Assembly: GCA_946545035.1 (NCBI GenBank)
Contig: CAMNND010000065.1
Location: forward strand, 1-6,022
Reading direction: 5' to 3'
Length of the DNA: 6,022 bases
DNA from: an uncultured Clostridium sp.
GTDB taxonomy: Bacteria; Bacillota; Clostridia; TANB77; CAG-508
Below, one piece after another: positions 4,602 to 6,022 of this stretch. Within the stretch, counting starts at the first letter, position 1. The number at the start of each line of letters is the position of its first letter. Made by a program: the position numbers and the translations under genes. The notes under the pieces were generated by a model that saw only the letters and a list, made by a program, of their open reading frames with translations, ran no database searches and was not told where the DNA came from.

Positions 4602-6022
4602 ATGTTTGATATTGAAAAAGAGCTAAAGAAACTACCGGATAAACCAGGTGTATATATTATGCATGATAAAAATGACAAAATAATATATGTTGGTAAAGCA
4701 ATTAACTTAAAGCGTAGAGTAACTTCATATTTTAGAAAAACAAATAAGACTCAAAGAATAAAGAATATGGTTTCTTTAATAGATCATTTCGAATATATTG
4801 TGGTTGAGAACGAAGCTGAAGCTCTTATTCTTGAGTGTAATTTGATAAAGAAAAATATGCCCAAATTTAATGTTTTACTTAAGGATGATAAAACTTATCC
4901 ATATATAAAAATAAATCTAAAAGCTGATTATCCTGGAATTACACTAACAAGAAGAATGATTAATGATGGTTCAAAATATTTTGGACCTTATGCTAATTCG
5001 GGTAGTGCTAAAGAAATGGTTGATTTTATAAAAGAAAAATTTAAAATACGTCAGTGTAAAAGCTTTAAGTATAAAGATAGACCATGTTTAAATTACCATA
5101 TTAAAAGATGTATGGCTCCATGTATGGGTTACATTTCTAAAGAAGATTACAGAAAAATAATTGATGAAATTATCGACTTATTAGATGGAAAGACAGACAA
5201 AATAATAAAAGAGCTAAAGAAAGAAATGGATAATGCCTCAAAAAATATGAACTATGAACAAGCTGCATATATTAGAGATAAAATAATTGCTATAGAAAAT
5301 ATATCTGCAAAACAAAAAGTATCTAATATGGGTGAGAATGATATAGATGTTATAGGACTAGCAAGAAATGATTTTGAAGTATGTATTGAAATGTTCTTTA
5401 TTAGAAAAAGCAAGATGATTGGTAGAGAGCATTATTTCTTTAAAGGATTACAAGATGAAGATAAGGCTGAAATTTTATCAAGCTTTATAAAACAGTTTTA
5501 TATTGGAAAAGAAGAGCTTCCAAATAAAATTATGATAAAGGAAGAAATTGAGGATAAGGAGCTATTAGAAACATTATTAACACAATCTGCTGAAAGAAAG
5601 GTTGAGATAAAGACACCTCAAAAAGGAGAAAAATTACGTCTGGTTGAAATGGCAGAGAATAATGCATTTATTACATTAAGCAATAAAGAAAAAGATAAAT
5701 ATAATGTTTTAACTGAGCTTAAAGAAGTATTAAAACTTGATAATTATCCAAGAAAAATAGAATGCTATGATATTTCAAATATATCTGGAAACTTTATTGT
5801 TGCAGGTATGTGTGTTATGGAAAATGGAGTTATCAAGAAAAATTTGTCTAGAAGATTTAAGATTAAATCTGTTATGAATGACCAAGATGATCCAAAGTGT
5901 ATGAATGAAGTAATTACAAGAAGACTTAAACATTCAATAGAAAATGAAAATGGTGGGTTTGGTAGATTACCAGATGTTATATTTGTAGATGGTGGAATTA
6001 CACAAATTAGAGCTGCTAAACA
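4602..6022 (+). CDS. uvrC: Excinuclease ABC subunit C (partial, runs off right edge)
   Basis: UvrC is the nuclease of bacterial nucleotide excision repair. Recruited by UvrB at a lesion, it cuts 3' and then 5' of the damage. The window holds the first 473 residues, up to about three quarters of the usual length of about 600. The GIY-YIG domain (about 12-95) has PGVYIMHDKNDKIIYVGKA with Tyr18, Tyr29 and Lys32, then Arg39, and EAEALILE with Glu78 as probable metal ligand. Cys152, Cys162, Cys170 and Cys174 form the cluster reported to bind [4Fe-4S] in other UvrC proteins. The UVR helical hairpin that contacts UvrB is near 198-233 (NYEQAAYIRDKI). The RNase H-like nuclease domain starts near 380, with catalytic Asp390 in ECYDISN and Asp463 in FVDGG. 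The C-terminal helix-hairpin-helix domains lie outside the window. The start is set by AAAGGAG (4587-4593), eight bases before the ATG. No frame defects are seen. Confidence 0.97.
   Translation, partial: MFDIEKELKKLPDKPGVYIMHDKNDKIIYVGKAINLKRRVTSYFRKTNKTQRIKNMVSLIDHFEYIVVENEAEALILECNLIKKNMPKFNVLLKDDKTYPYIKINLKADYPGITLTRRMINDGSKYFGPYANSGSAKEMVDFIKEKFKIRQCKSFKYKDRPCLNYHIKRCMAPCMGYISKEDYRKIIDEIIDLLDGKTDKIIKELKKEMDNASKNMNYEQAAYIRDKIIAIENISAKQKVSNMGENDIDVIGLARNDFEVCIEMFFIRKSKMIGREHYFFKGLQDEDKAEILSSFIKQFYIGKEELPNKIMIKEEIEDKELLETLLTQSAERKVEIKTPQKGEKLRLVEMAENNAFITLSNKEKDKYNVLTELKEVLKLDNYPRKIECYDISNISGNFIVAGMCVMENGVIKKNLSRRFKIKSVMNDQDDPKCMNEVITRRLKHSIENENGGFGRLPDVIFVDGGITQIRAAK

Noticed and set aside
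4602..6022. Truncated uvrC lacking its helix-hairpin-helix domains
   Set aside because: The frame is open to the last base of the window, so the missing C-terminus is only the window edge.

Overview
The window is strongly AT-rich, and its gene content and style point to a low-GC, spore-forming Firmicute of the class Clostridia. The supporting signs are a glmS self-cleaving ribozyme, a TnpX/TndX-type large serine recombinase, AGGAGG-type ribosome binding sites, and what looks like the 3' end of a sporulation sigma factor gene. Genus and species cannot be fixed from the sequence.

Left part (1-1650): the left edge cuts a large serine recombinase gene on the minus strand. Its reading frame is broken twice, by an extra base near 1312-1315 and another near 1184. 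A 39-codon ORF with a strong Shine-Dalgarno site overlaps its start. Just to the right, on the plus strand, is the orphan tail of a gene (about 1579-1647). It encodes YVSRIETKAIGKLSKEF..., which resembles the extreme C-terminus of sigma-K/sigma-E family factors and is closest, from memory, to sigma-K. A serine recombinase directly beside a severed sigK end is the layout of a skin-like (sigK-intervening) element. In such elements excision in the mother cell rebuilds sigK. Here the cut falls much closer to the 3' end of the gene than in the B. subtilis example as I recall it. The other half of sigK and the other element end would lie beyond the left edge.

Middle (1646-3999): a symmetrical, probably bidirectional terminator separates the sigma-factor tail from a minus-strand tRNA-Glu(CUC) gene with its own promoter. 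Further right is glmS (glucosamine-6-phosphate synthase), also on the minus strand, complete and with its own terminator. It is preceded by a glmS ribozyme that senses glucosamine-6-phosphate, and by a good sigma-A promoter. A strong SD-like AAGGAGG with no start codon lies in the short leader upstream of the ribozyme cleavage site.

Right part (4011-6022): a perfect consensus promoter, back to back with that of glmS, drives a small four-helix membrane protein of the DUF5684 type. A hairpin follows, then uvrC (nucleotide excision repair endonuclease), which runs off the right edge. The glmS, membrane-protein and uvrC genes look like ordinary chromosomal backbone; the sigK/recombinase junction is the unusual part.
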